Position numbers and translations under genes: made by a program. A model generated the notes under the pieces. That model worked only from the letters and a program-made list of their open reading frames with translations, did not search any database and was not told the DNA's origin. Below, one piece after another: positions 54,355-64,000 of a stretch of DNA of 64,000 bases (position 1 is its first letter; every line of letters starts with the position of its first letter). The DNA is from Fragilariopsis cylindrus CCMP1102 (taxonomy: Eukaryota > Bacillariophyta > Bacillariophyceae > Bacillariales > Bacillariaceae): positions 186,001-250,000 of the forward strand of contig FMBT01000346.1 of assembly GCA_900095095.1 (NCBI GenBank), read 5' to 3'.

Positions 54355-55999
54355 TCATTTTGATGATGATGATAGTCTTTCATTTATATATCTTTCACTG
54401 AATGCCTTTGTTCGAGGAAGAACGAAAGTTTTATAAAATTGTTTCATTTCTTTATCATTGTCACCAATATTTTGATTCTTATGTGCAACACCATCATAAT
54501 CGTCAACGATTAATGGTATCCTATAGTTAACACCGGCACTAAATTTCCACATAGCTTTTTTAAGTAGACCTTCTAACCATGAACGACGATTGGTTGATGA
54601 TGGTAAGTCGCTGGGTGTATTTCTGATATTTAAACGCTGTAACTCATTACAGCATTCACGAACAAGTTGATCATTGTTCAATATAGTACTTTCTAGTATA
54701 GATGAACAATGAAAGTCAATACCTTCTATCGTTATGTCCGATTGCGATATAGCAGATAATGATCGAATATGATGATCGATCCGTTCCATACTACTTTGCT
54801 GTTTTAATGACGAAGATTTATGTATATATGATGGAACCTGTATCCATTCTTCAAGATTATATACATCATCATCGTTGCCATCGCTATCACCCTTCTTTTG
54901 GTCACCCAATAACCTTTTTTTGGTATCATCAAATATGGATCGAAAGAAAAATAATCGTTCATACCATATTTGTGCATATATATGAAGCATACGAAGATCA
55001 CCAGCCATCCCACCATAATGCGATCTCATCAGTATTGACCATATGATTAATCCATCATCTTGTAATAATACAGCACCAGGTTGATGTTGATGTTGTTGGT
55101 CTTTACTGTCATTGCTGTCATTGTCGTCATTGTCGTCACTTATAACATTTTTATGAATAGATGCTAATGATAAATCCTCATTCTGATCTTGTCGTCCACC
55201 ACTCTCTGCAGAAGTAGTAGTTGAAGTAATAATATGATCTTGATATCGACATGATGATATTTCATATACAATACATAAAATTTGTTTTTTATTTCCAACG
55301 ATGGTATATAATGTTTCGATACAGATATCATCAACCAAATCAAGAATGGAAGTTTTGGATGGTATGTAGAATCCTCCAGAATGATTATAGGTAGTCTTCT
55401 TAATATATCACCTAAACTTTTATCAATTAATTCAGATGCTATCCTAATAGATGGAAGTGGTTTACGACGTCGAATACTTTTTTGTAATATTGATTTTAAT
55501 ACCGGCACAGATAATTTTGTATGATTTTGTACCAATCGATGATGATTTTGTGACGATGATAATGATAATGATGGAATAGATGAACTAACTATCAGTTCAA
55601 TTGGTAATGATCTTGTTTCCTTGTTTCCACGTACTTGAACAGTTGACATCCATGCAATTGTACCCAATGATGACGACGATGAGGAGTTATCATTATCATT
55701 ATTTCTCTTGTTGATAACATTGTTGTTATGATAACAAGTTACGCTAACACTTCCATTTTCATGAAGATGCATCCGTTGTAAAAGTTTTGACTGCATCGAG
55801 TTGTTGCAGTCGTCATTGTTGTCGTTATTATTGAATACTTTAGCAGACCTTTTCATCATGTGATCAAAAACATTACTACTGTTTGGGGTTTCTATTGTTG
55901 TTGTTGCTGTTGTTGTATGAACGTCAGTTGTGTCGGCAACTAGTGGGATGTCCTCTTCTCCGGCGTTGTCATTGTCCTTATTGTCGATGTTATTGTCGC

Positions 56000-56030
<31 letters not shown>

Positions 56031-56642
56031 ATCGGCATCGGCATCGGCATCTACAAAAACATCGGGGGGAGAAGGGGATATAGCGGATTCACGTTTTTCT
56101 GCTCCTACTGGTATTATCGTAGTGGGTGGCGAGGAATTATGAGGAGCAACCTCTTCGCATTCGCATTCGATTTCGTCTCTATCATTATTATCGCTATGTT
56201 CTATTAGTTTCTCTGGCTCATTCATATTACTCGATGGTGATGGTGATAGTAGTGATGGTAATGGTGGTGGCGATGGCGATGGTGATAATACCGGTGGTTG
56301 TGGTTGTGGTTGTGATTGTAGTTTCTGGTCACATTGATTCTGCTTCTGTTTCTGTTCATTTTCTTTCTGTTTTTGTTGTTGACGTAGTAAGCAATCATCT
56401 ATATGTTTGTTGATCTCATGAGGAAGTATGTGCTTTCCACATCCAACCGGACAACAAACGAATCGGCTTTTCCCTCTTTCTTTGGTAGGAGTATTAATTG
56501 TGTTTGTGTTTCCGAAAATAGTGTTACACTTCCGTTTTTTAGTACCACTGCTGCTGCTGCCGCCACTACTCATCATCATTGCAAAGGCATTTTTATGATT
56601 ATTATTCTCGTTCTTGTTGGGAGTGATGCCGTTTCGCTTCAT
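54355..56642 (-). CDS. UBZ4-type zinc-finger protein with conserved C-terminal region, unknown function
   Basis: The N-terminus has a Rad18-type UBZ4 finger, CPVGCGKHILPHEINKHIDD followed by CL (C-x3-C...H-x3-D-x-C), a ubiquitin-binding module of DNA-damage proteins. A long low-complexity middle (Gln, Pro/Ser, and Asp/Ala repeats) follows. The C-terminal 450 residues look globular: VLKSILQKSIRRRKPLPSIR, SLGDILRRLPIIILEDSTYH, LLQDDGLIIWSILMRSHYGG, EGIDFHCSSILE and KKAMWKFSAGVNYRIPL. I do not recognise this region as a named family. A one-base loss in an A-run (about 55305) must be bridged. The finger suggests a role in ubiquitin-dependent genome maintenance (inference). Confidence 0.75.
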
Positions 56643-57159
56643 CGTATCTATAGCCGTCGGTGATGGCGATGAGTGACGGCACTGATGCTGATGCTGCTCA
56701 CGCTGCTGTTCAATAACCTATTATATTTGATTTCTAGCCTTATGGATCAAGGGGTAGTCCTACTGGTACATGCATTGTCGTCTCTCACACAAAACTTTTA
56801 AGATACAAATAAATTGATCATTATTGTATTTATTATTCTTGTCAACATTATTGTTGCATTTTCGCGCATTATAAATAAAAATAGATCAAGACTTGCTTAG
56901 ATGTTCCCATCCCCCAATCGACACGTCATCAATTATTAATTATTGTAATCAATCACAAAAACTAACTTTATTAAGATCGGCTACAATTTGAAACTTACTG
57001 TACGACTTCCTACTTGCACAGGTCGTTTGCGTCAACAAAGACTATCAATCGAACTCGAAATTTGACAAAGCTATAATATACTTCCTATTACAAAGCTCAC
57101 GACGACGACGACGACGACGACACGACGAGCGAAACTTCGGCGTCAAAAGAAGCCCGATC
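56643..57159. promoter_or_regulatory. Divergent intergenic region
   Basis: About 515 bp between the UBZ4 and DUF1826 genes. Contains TACTGTA at 56996 and a (CGA)n tract at 57100-57121. No gene was seen. Confidence 0.4.
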
Positions 57160-58241
57160 ATGTCGATCGTCTCCGCGTGCATTTTTTGCCGAATATTAAT
57201 CATCGGTCTCTCGCTGATTCTGTTACTACGTGAATCTACCTCGTTTTCTTTAAATTTTATGTCAACGGTTGCGACGGACACTCTGAGTCAATATCCTTGG
57301 CCTGATAAAAAAAGTACGGACGACAAAATTTTGTTTCAATATCAATCCCATTACTCATATCATCCAAAAGAAATAGTTAACCACGAATATTGGCAAGAAC
57401 TCTGTCCTCCTCCTTCTCCGAAAAAGACTTTCTTTCCACCCATTTCATTTCGTCAACAATCCAGCCACAATCAGCCATTATCGTCATTGGATATTTCCAT
57501 AACTTGGGCACCTGAGATGATGATCCATGTGACGTAGCGAGAAAAATTGTACAAGACTGTCTACGAAGTCAAAAAATTGACAACAAGCAGGACGACAAGT
57601 TCATTTCATCGATAGAAGATTCTCTCGCCGAATCCTTGCGCACCTACCGTGACTTTTGTCAGACGCACCTGATACAAGAAGAACACCAGATTGATACAAA
57701 AGGCTGTGCTGACCATAACTGTGACTGTGACAACGAGAATAACGACTTGCTTGAGACACCGTCAAAGAACCAACCAAATCGAAAACTGAAATGTCGACTT
57801 GTAGCTTCTCGTGGAAATAGTGGTGGAAAGTGTCCACAATTTCACATTGATCACGTTCCATGTAGATGGATTCAAACTTTTCTAGGACCAGGCACCGATA
57901 TTGTACTGGTAGATCGCGATAATGATGATGGTACTATTAATTGGGATGTATTCTCTAATTCTCGCGTTAGCGACGATGATGACGATGATGATGATGATGA
58001 TGACGATATTGTATCGTGGAACGTAAAGGACCGTAATAAGTTGTTAGTAGACTCAACTCGAGCAAACGTATATCATTCGAAGGAAGGAGAAGCTCTCCTG
58101 TTAGCAGGAAGTAGATGGAACGATTATGCTGCGGTATCTTCATCTATTACCAAACTGGTAAAACCGGTAGTTCATAAATCCCCTGAGTGCACTGATGAGC
58201 AATGCAGGGTCCTTTTTACGCAAGATATTATATTCGAGTGA
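57160..58241 (+). CDS. DUF1826-family protein with signal-peptide-like N-terminus
   Basis: The N-terminus CRILIIGLSLILLLRESTSF is hydrophobic and ends in TSF-S, which could be a signal peptide with an ASAF-like plastid junction. The C-terminal half has CRLVASRGNSGGKCPQFHID, HVPCRWIQTFLGPGTDIVLV and later GEALLLAG, the DUF1826 signature (Cys-Pro-x-Phe-His-x-Asp...R...GPGT). DUF1826 is a widespread family with no proven activity. An Asp-rich insert of 12 Asp interrupts it. A one-base loss at GAGATGATGAT (about 57511) breaks the frame; the other phase continues APEDDDPCDVARKIV. Confidence 0.82.
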
Positions 58242-58902
58242 CGACGAGTAACACGTATAAATTGAAAAATGGCAGTGGCTGCAACGCAACAGCATCATGA
58301 ACGACCTAGAAATTTGGTATATTCGTCGGCTTGCCATGGTATGTCTAGATAGATAGGCCATTGTCAGCAACTGACCCTTCTTTACGCATCCTTTGAAAAT
58401 GTACCACCAGGGAAGAAATTTTTAGTAAAATCATCCAGTCGACTTGAATCAATCTTCCAGTTTAGGATTTTCGAAGAAGAAGAAAAGAGGAACAACTCAT
58501 AGTGTTTCTGCAAAAGGCTGTTACTGCATGTACAATACAATGCAAGAAGTTTCTGTAGAAGATAAGAAACAGAAGAAGAAAAAAACTTAAAGTAGCTTTA
58601 ACCTCAACTTTATATGACACGGATGTATTCGAATCGTTGACTGAAAGAATGGTCTAAACTAAGAGACTAAATAATTAATAATTACACAATTAAATAAAAC
58701 ATATGAGATAAACTATAGGCGTCGAAACGAATAGGTCATACTCTATCGTAGTTCGAGAGTCCATCGGAGGTAGCAAATAGTTCAAGACTGCATAAGCGCT
58801 TGTCAATTTTTAATGACTTTATACTAGCCGCGGTAGGTATGTTCCTCTGGGAATGAAAGGTGGTTTCATCAATTCAGAATTATTATTGTCGTACAGTATT
58901 GC
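58242..58902. other. Intergenic between convergent genes
   Basis: 660 bp, with TACAGTA at 58892. No gene or repeat was supported. Confidence 0.45.
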
Positions 58903-60282
58903 TCACACGTAGTCAATTATTCCCGAAACATATACGCCATAAACAGAGAAACATACGGCCAGGGTCAAAAAGAAAAGCATTGAATCCACTTCCGTCATGC
59001 ACCCGGAGACTGATCGTCGGGGGAATGTAACTTGTTTACATAAGGTACTCATATGTTCCATAACGTCACCAAAGAAGCCTTGTTCCACTAGACCGAAGAA
59101 AACATCATCAATGCCTTGGTTGTGCAATGTATTATATAAAAATAGAGTGAACAACAACAACAGTAATAATAATAATAATAATAGTAATACATCATGTGCA
59201 GATATAAAAAGAGTGAGCAAGGTAGAAAATATATATTCGCACCATCAAACAAAAAATGCGAAAAAAATGAATACAAAATCAGAAAAAGAGTCCAACAAAA
59301 TTGACATGCCATAGAAACTGTATGACCACACAAGGATGGAATTTGACTCCGTCCATCTCTTCGGGTGTCTCATGAAAAGTAATAGATTGATACCATGAAA
59401 TGTTATCAACATTATTATACTGATCTTCGTCCTCTTTTTTGTTTCTTCTTTCTTCGTTGTTTGTAATTTTGCGTCTGCCAATTGAGTAGGAAAAATTTAG
59501 CCTGCTTGTGTATAACGTACCTTGTAAGAAATGCAATGCGGCAAAATTTAACATAATATTAAGTGCACCACTAGTATCAAGCATGAGAGCAAAATTACAT
59601 AAAGGCCTAGTAAACCATCTATGAAGCGTAATATGAACGCAAAAATCAATTTATATTGCGTTGCACTCTGACTGATCTTCAATACATTGCCATCGTATAT
59701 GATATTAGCTACACTGGCATAAACCTTATTACAATAGATAAACGTCAATAAAATTGTGGGAAAAAAAAAACGAAAGAAAAAATCATGGTCAGCTTTTTCT
59801 TCTTCTTTTTGGTGGTACAGTCGATACAGAACAACAGCAACCACTAACCACGTTTAATGTTTCGAAGCACAAACAGGTGAATAGTTTACTTACATGGACT
59901 AAATCTTCTTGCATGGCAATAGCGACAGGAATTAATAAGAATTTTACCACATCGTCTGCTAGACCACTTGCTCCAATATTATCAAACTGAATACCAAATG
60001 CAAGTAAACCACAAACACAATACTTCACAAAACCACATATAATGCAAAGAAAAATGGTGTACTCATTACAGGTGCTACAGCTATGAATGCATACACATCA
60101 TTCTTTAGTGGTAATGACTGATCACTCTTATCACAAAAAGGTGATGAATTCGTTGCTATTATTTCATCACCACCACTACTGAATCCACGCTGCTTATCAC
60201 TAAAAAAATCAGTACCGGTACTAATTGCACACGGTATTCCTTCCGTAGTGTTTGTGTCTTTGGTATCGTAAGGTAAATACAT
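58903..60282 (-). CDS. Multi-pass membrane protein, unknown family
   Basis: Exons 60282-59894, 59724-59521 and 59114-58903. The N-terminus is polar (MYLPYDTKDTNTTEGIP). Hydrophobic stretches follow: DVYAFIAVAPVMSTPFFFAL, VKYCVCGLLAFGI, DDVVKFLLIPVAIAMQEDLV, then ISQSATQYKLIFAFILRFID, MLDTSGALNIMLNFAALHFL, a conserved-looking IDDVFFGLVEQGFFGDVMEH, a basic FPRR, and a final helix MLFFLTLAVCFSVYGVYV. Joining exons 2 and 3 gives FLQGIDDVFF. Two one-base frame changes (about 60030 and 59605) must be bridged. I recognise no family; it could be a channel or transporter subunit. Confidence 0.7.
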
Positions 60283-60872
60283 GGTAACGATAACGTCGTT
60301 GCCTGTTTTTGGATCGAATCAAAAGATAGTTTTATGAATCGAAAAAAATCAAAATCAGTAGTTGTGTAATCTGTCAAGGCAAGTCGTCGGCGAAAGGTTT
60401 GCTCGTCGTTGTATTAATAGCGATAGAAAGAAGGAATGTGTCTACTTTGTGAAATATTGTAATAAGTTGATTCACTGAAATATGCCCTGATCAAGGCCTA
60501 TTTAACACGTACATACCTTTTGTACTTGTAATCCAATTTAGCTGGGCATAACAAACCAGAATTACAGAGCGTCTGTCAAGCAGCCAGTGTGGACACAGCG
60601 CCACTGCCACCAATATTAAATGCATTTTAAATTAAGAAAAATCAATCGTTCACATCTCGAAATCGCATATAAGAAGAAGAATTGCCATTGTAAACATTAA
60701 CTTATATTGCATTCATTATTCTGAAGGTCGATGCATGTCAGCGACAACGGAGAATAAAATCGCATACTAAAATTTCTGTCTTCGACCTACTATACTTCTA
60801 CGGTACTTCGAAGTAAATCACACTTTAAAAAATAGACCAAATCAAGTATCAATCGAAGTGAAAAAATTAATC
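60283..60872. promoter_or_regulatory. Divergent intergenic region
   Basis: 590 bp between the membrane-protein and WKF genes. TACGGTA at 60799, 74 bp before the WKF ATG. Confidence 0.4.
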
Positions 60873-61586
60873 ATGTCGAAGAGCAAGAGTAGCGCCGCAA
60901 GAAAGAAGAAGCAGGTTAGTAAGCACATATTGAACTCGCGGGATGACGATGAAACAACACAACGACAACAACAACAACCCCGATCGGGAATGATTCTTCG
61001 TCTGCTACTACTACTACTACTACATTGAACAGGAAAAAAAGAAAGCAAAAGAAGAGTAAGCCTAATAAAAATCATCCAACTGAAGCATTTACCTATCTTA
61101 CACAATGGAAGGCAAATAAAAGCAACAAAAACGCGTCATCGTCATCGAAGGTTTCTATTTGGAAATTCAATAAAAATACACAAAGTTGGTTGATTCGTAA
61201 TATGTACGAGGTCGATAAAGTTGCAAAGCCATCATTTCTTTTATTATTAGAATATCTAAAAGGATTAGAAGGCGAAACAACGAAGGATAGAATTAAAGCA
61301 GAAGCTTCTCGACGTGCTCGTAGATATAAAGAATATAGTAAAACTTCTGAAATAAGGACAAGGAAGGAAATGATAATAGTAATGCTGATGGAGAGGAAGG
61401 AAAATAATGATGATGATAGTAATAATAATAATAAACAATAATAATACATCATCATCGATGACGACAAAAAAAGATGATGATAATGAAGAGGAAGTCCGTT
61501 GGAAAAAAATAGATGATAACGAGAAACGCAAAGAGTACAAGAGAGCACGAAAAATTCTGGATCTAATGAAGGAATCAGAAAATTAA
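60873..61586 (+). CDS. WKF-domain (C7orf50-like) protein
   Basis: Lys/Arg-rich N-terminus (MSKSKSSAARKKKQ), an Asp/Gln/Thr linker, then EAFTYLTQWKANKSN, VSIWKFNKNTQSWLIRNMYE and FLLLLEYLKGLEGETTKDRI. This is the WKF domain of the human C7orf50 family, nucleolar proteins linked to ribosome biogenesis. The C-terminus is acidic then basic (EEVRWKKIDDNEKRKEYKRA). Two one-base frame changes (about 60988 and 61433, the latter in an AATAAT repeat) must be bridged. A possible alternative is a small intron after KKKQ (donor GTTAGT), but a continuous exon with one indel explains the sequence better. Confidence 0.82.
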
Positions 61587-62579
61587 GAAACAAACGTTTA
61601 AAAACTGTCAGAACAGAACAACACATCATATTATAAACAAACCAAAATATCTCCATCCCTATTTAGAAACAATAACAAAAACAAAAAGAAAAACAAAACA
61701 AAAAATACGATATTGTTTTTGGATCATAGTATAGTATGTATGATGTACGTTATTTGATAAGAGTACCAATCTTTGAAGAAGAAAAATCAAGTAATGAATG
61801 ATAGTCTCCCAAAAAACGAAGCTTCTATTCAAGATGGTAGAATGAATCAATCAATCAATTGATTTCATTCATCTTGTCATTGCTTCATTATAAAGACAAC
61901 AAGGAGCGAATCAATGCAGAATCAATCGCATCGTCTAATTTTTTCTATGATAATGCTACTATCCCAATAAAATAATAATTGTTTATGTTTGTTTCTCTAC
62001 AAGAGGAACGTTTGTAATTTCAAGAGATTCATTGATTGATTGATTCGATTCTTCGCGCTCTTTCTCAATTCAATTAAAAAGCAAAATAATAATACTAGTG
62101 ATTCATTCAAGTCAAGTCACGAGTGACACGAACGACATGGTTCAAGCGCGCAGTAAAAAAATCTGCTCTTTTTGAAGAAAGAAAAATCTTACTGACATCG
62201 TGCAAAGCGCGCACGAATAAAATCAAGCGAAATTCCGTCTCACGATCCGTGATGTCATTTCTTTGAACTCTATTCGTTCTTTTTGTTCGATTCTTGATTC
62301 GCGCTACTTTCAAGGAACTTCACTCTCTATCCGAACGAACGAATGAACCTCAACCGCATGATGATTTCCGAGATTGATTCGATTCACCAACTTGAATGTT
62401 CGCATCGAGATTGGTTTTTTGATTCGATTCGCTTATTCTCACTGACTTCACATATTAACTTTCATCTTGACATACAGTACATCCAATCTCCATCCGCTTA
62501 TCGTAATCCTACATGAATCTCAATAAAATCTTTACATACAATATACACCCCAATTGATCGAAACGAAACGACGTTCACC
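61587..62579. other. Intergenic, 5' region of the CCT-type gene
   Basis: About 1 kb with A-rich sequence at 61665-61705, repeated GATTGATTGATT (62030-62045), many GATTCGATTC-like stretches, and TACAGTA at 62473. No gene was seen. Confidence 0.45.
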
Positions 62580-64000
62580 ATGTTGAACGATATGCCTGTT
62601 CCACAAACGAAAAAGCAGCCATCGATTATTGACTTGGCCAACGCAACGTATTCGATGACAGCTTCTTCTTCTTCCTCGTCCCAACAGTCATTATTATTAC
62701 AGCGGCAGCAAAATAACACTAGTAGTAACGGCAGTGGTAGTAGTAGTAAAGGTCGCAGCATTGTCAAAAATGGAAACAGCAACAGCCGCTTATTCTCCTC
62801 GATATCGTCAACAACAACAAAGAATTCTTTAGATGATCGTCTTGATGCTGCCCGTGCAATGCTAGGCATCAGTCCTTGTTCCGTGATTGACGAAAGTGTA
62901 ACAACCATTATGGGTGGTCGAGGAGGACCTGGAAATAACAACAACAACAACAACAATAGTAATAAGACATCTTTACTACAACAAGAGGACCAAATAGTTG
63001 AACAAGAGGCTTCGGTGTTGATCACAACTACCACCTCTGATGACCCTAATTCATCAGGTCGTCGGTCTCGTTCTAACTCGGCAGGACTCGATGCATTGGC
63101 CTTCTATGCAACTCGAGAACAAGAAGCAACAATTACATCAACAACAATGACAATGCCATCAATTCTACTAGAGGGAAATTCCGATTTGGATGGTAGCGAC
63201 TTCGGCCGGTTTATTGGGAGTCATAATAGCGATAACCTAATAAGTAGTAGTAGTAGTCACAATAACAACAACAACAACGAAGCAGCAACAGCAGCAACAG
63301 CAACAACAACGGTGGTAGCTCCTCCTCATCCCGTCACGTCATCGTCGGACGATGATTCTGAAATTATGCCACCACCACCTCCAAGGACTACTTATAATAT
63401 TAACACTAATAATAATACGAGGATGAGTAGAAGACGGAGCGTTTCCAATCCAGAAATTATGGATAAATGGGAAACAAAACGGTTGCGTCTTGTTCTTCCT
63501 GCCTCAATTCTTGAAGAGGAGATTGCTGAGGCTACAGCTGCCATTTTGAAGGTAAAGAAGGAGAAGGCATTGGCAACAACAACAACAACAACAACAGAGG
63601 GGGGAGGATCTAGTTGCAACAACAATGATGATGATGAAGATGATGAGATGATGATGAGGATGATGAGTCTGACTCATCATCATCATCATCGCCTCCAACC
63701 ATGGTAGACGAAGACGAAGAGAATCTTGATCATGATCAATTACTTCGACGAGCAAGATCCCGATTGTTGGAAGATCTTAGTATCGCTGGTGGGGAGAAGG
63801 GGGTGTTGACGCTTCCACATTCGCTCAAGAAATACAAAGAGGTACGTACGATTATTAGGTACATTAGATTTGCCCACTTTATTTATTGTGTGTTTGTACG
63901 TTTGTATGTTTTGTGCTCTGAGATAATAATGAGAACTCAACCCTTATTGTTTTTTGTACTTATTATCATCATCATCACAGATATACAACAAGAATGGACG
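62580..64000 (+). CDS. CCT-type transcriptional regulator, 3' part beyond the window
   Basis: The first exon runs from 62580 to about 63840 and encodes a long Ser/Asn/Thr-rich region with SGRRSRSNSAGLDALAFYAT and SRRRSVSNPEIMDKWETKRL. It ends LTLPHSLKKYKE before donor GTACGT. The next exon (from 63982) begins IYNKNGR at the window edge. LPHSLKKYKEIYNKNGR matches the lead-in to the CCT domain of diatom CCT proteins as I remember it, which continues beyond this window. CCT proteins bind DNA with NF-Y partners or bZIP factors. One frame change near 63650 in a GATGAT-rich tract must be bridged. The domain itself is not visible, so the call is provisional. Confidence 0.6.

Noticed and set aside
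1-64000. tRNA, rRNA, CRISPR arrays, LTR or virus-derived elements
   Set aside because: No tRNA B-box arrangement, rRNA core, regularly spaced repeats, reverse transcriptase, integrase or capsid-like coding sequence was seen on either strand.

Overview
The window reads as nuclear DNA of a diatom (a photosynthetic stramenopile with a complex plastid). It is AT-rich. Its genes carry short GT-AG introns of roughly 100-400 bp, there are no operons, and proteins are full of low-complexity Asp, Asn, Gln and Thr runs. Three kinds of evidence point to diatoms. An FtsH-like protein begins with a signal peptide and an ISA-F junction, the plastid-import signature of complex plastids. A DUF6824-type gene and a CCT-type regulator of the kind common in diatoms are present, together with a plant-type NPL4. 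No rRNA, tRNA, CRISPR, virus-derived or intact mobile element was found.

Layout: 1-1462 (-) TPR/GT41-like glycosyltransferase, cut by the left edge; 2058-3593 (+) DCAF13/Sof1; 4127-5698 (+) NPL4; 6251-8423 two small convergent proteins around a tandem duplication; 9733-13998 (-) eIF4G; 14-16.2 kb empty; 16274-20774 a divergent pair of GT32-like glycosyltransferases; 21440-23481 (+) plastid FtsH-like AAA protein without a protease domain; 23555-24217 (-) phosphatidylinositol synthase; 24862-25751 (+) secreted/type I membrane protein; 26508-28995 (+) PTEN-type phosphatase-C2 protein; 29-30.7 kb empty; 30676-31661 (+) SLC35 nucleotide-sugar transporter; 32303-33873 (+) tail-anchored TPR protein; 34132-35252 (-) METTL21-type methyltransferase; 35887-37162 (+) DUF6824 protein; 37746-39297 (+) aspartyl/asparaginyl hydroxylase; 39493-39894 (-) small membrane protein; 40507-41107 (+) RPL30; 41748-45264 (-) GIGYF-like GYF protein; 46750-47867 (-) secretory cyclophilin; 48495-50249 (+) protein kinase; 50930-52002 (-) NnrU-family protein; 52709-54117 (+) VTT-domain protein; 54355-56642 (-) UBZ4 protein; 57160-58241 (+) DUF1826 protein; 58903-60282 (-) multi-pass membrane protein; 60873-61586 (+) WKF-domain protein; 62580-64000 (+) CCT-type regulator, cut by the right edge.

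The genes are housekeeping functions with no common pathway, but some themes recur. Translation is represented by RPL30, eIF4G and a GIGYF-like protein; the latter two both carry a YxxxxL-hydrophobic eIF4E-binding site. Glycosylation and the secretory route are represented by the GT41-like and GT32-like enzymes, SLC35, cyclophilin, VTT protein and hydroxylase. Phosphoinositide metabolism is represented by PI synthase and the PTEN-like protein.

The strongest observation is at 40532-40583. Seven bases after the RPL30 5' splice site the RNA can fold into a textbook kink-turn. This is the same arrangement by which yeast L30 binds and represses its own transcript. A second pattern is that about half of the conserved genes carry single-base frame breaks, mostly at homopolymers. 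Because they strike RPL30 and eIF4G too, they look like consensus-sequence errors rather than gene decay, so gene models here should be read across them. A palindromic TACNGTA motif recurs in intergenic DNA, often in overlapping doublets.
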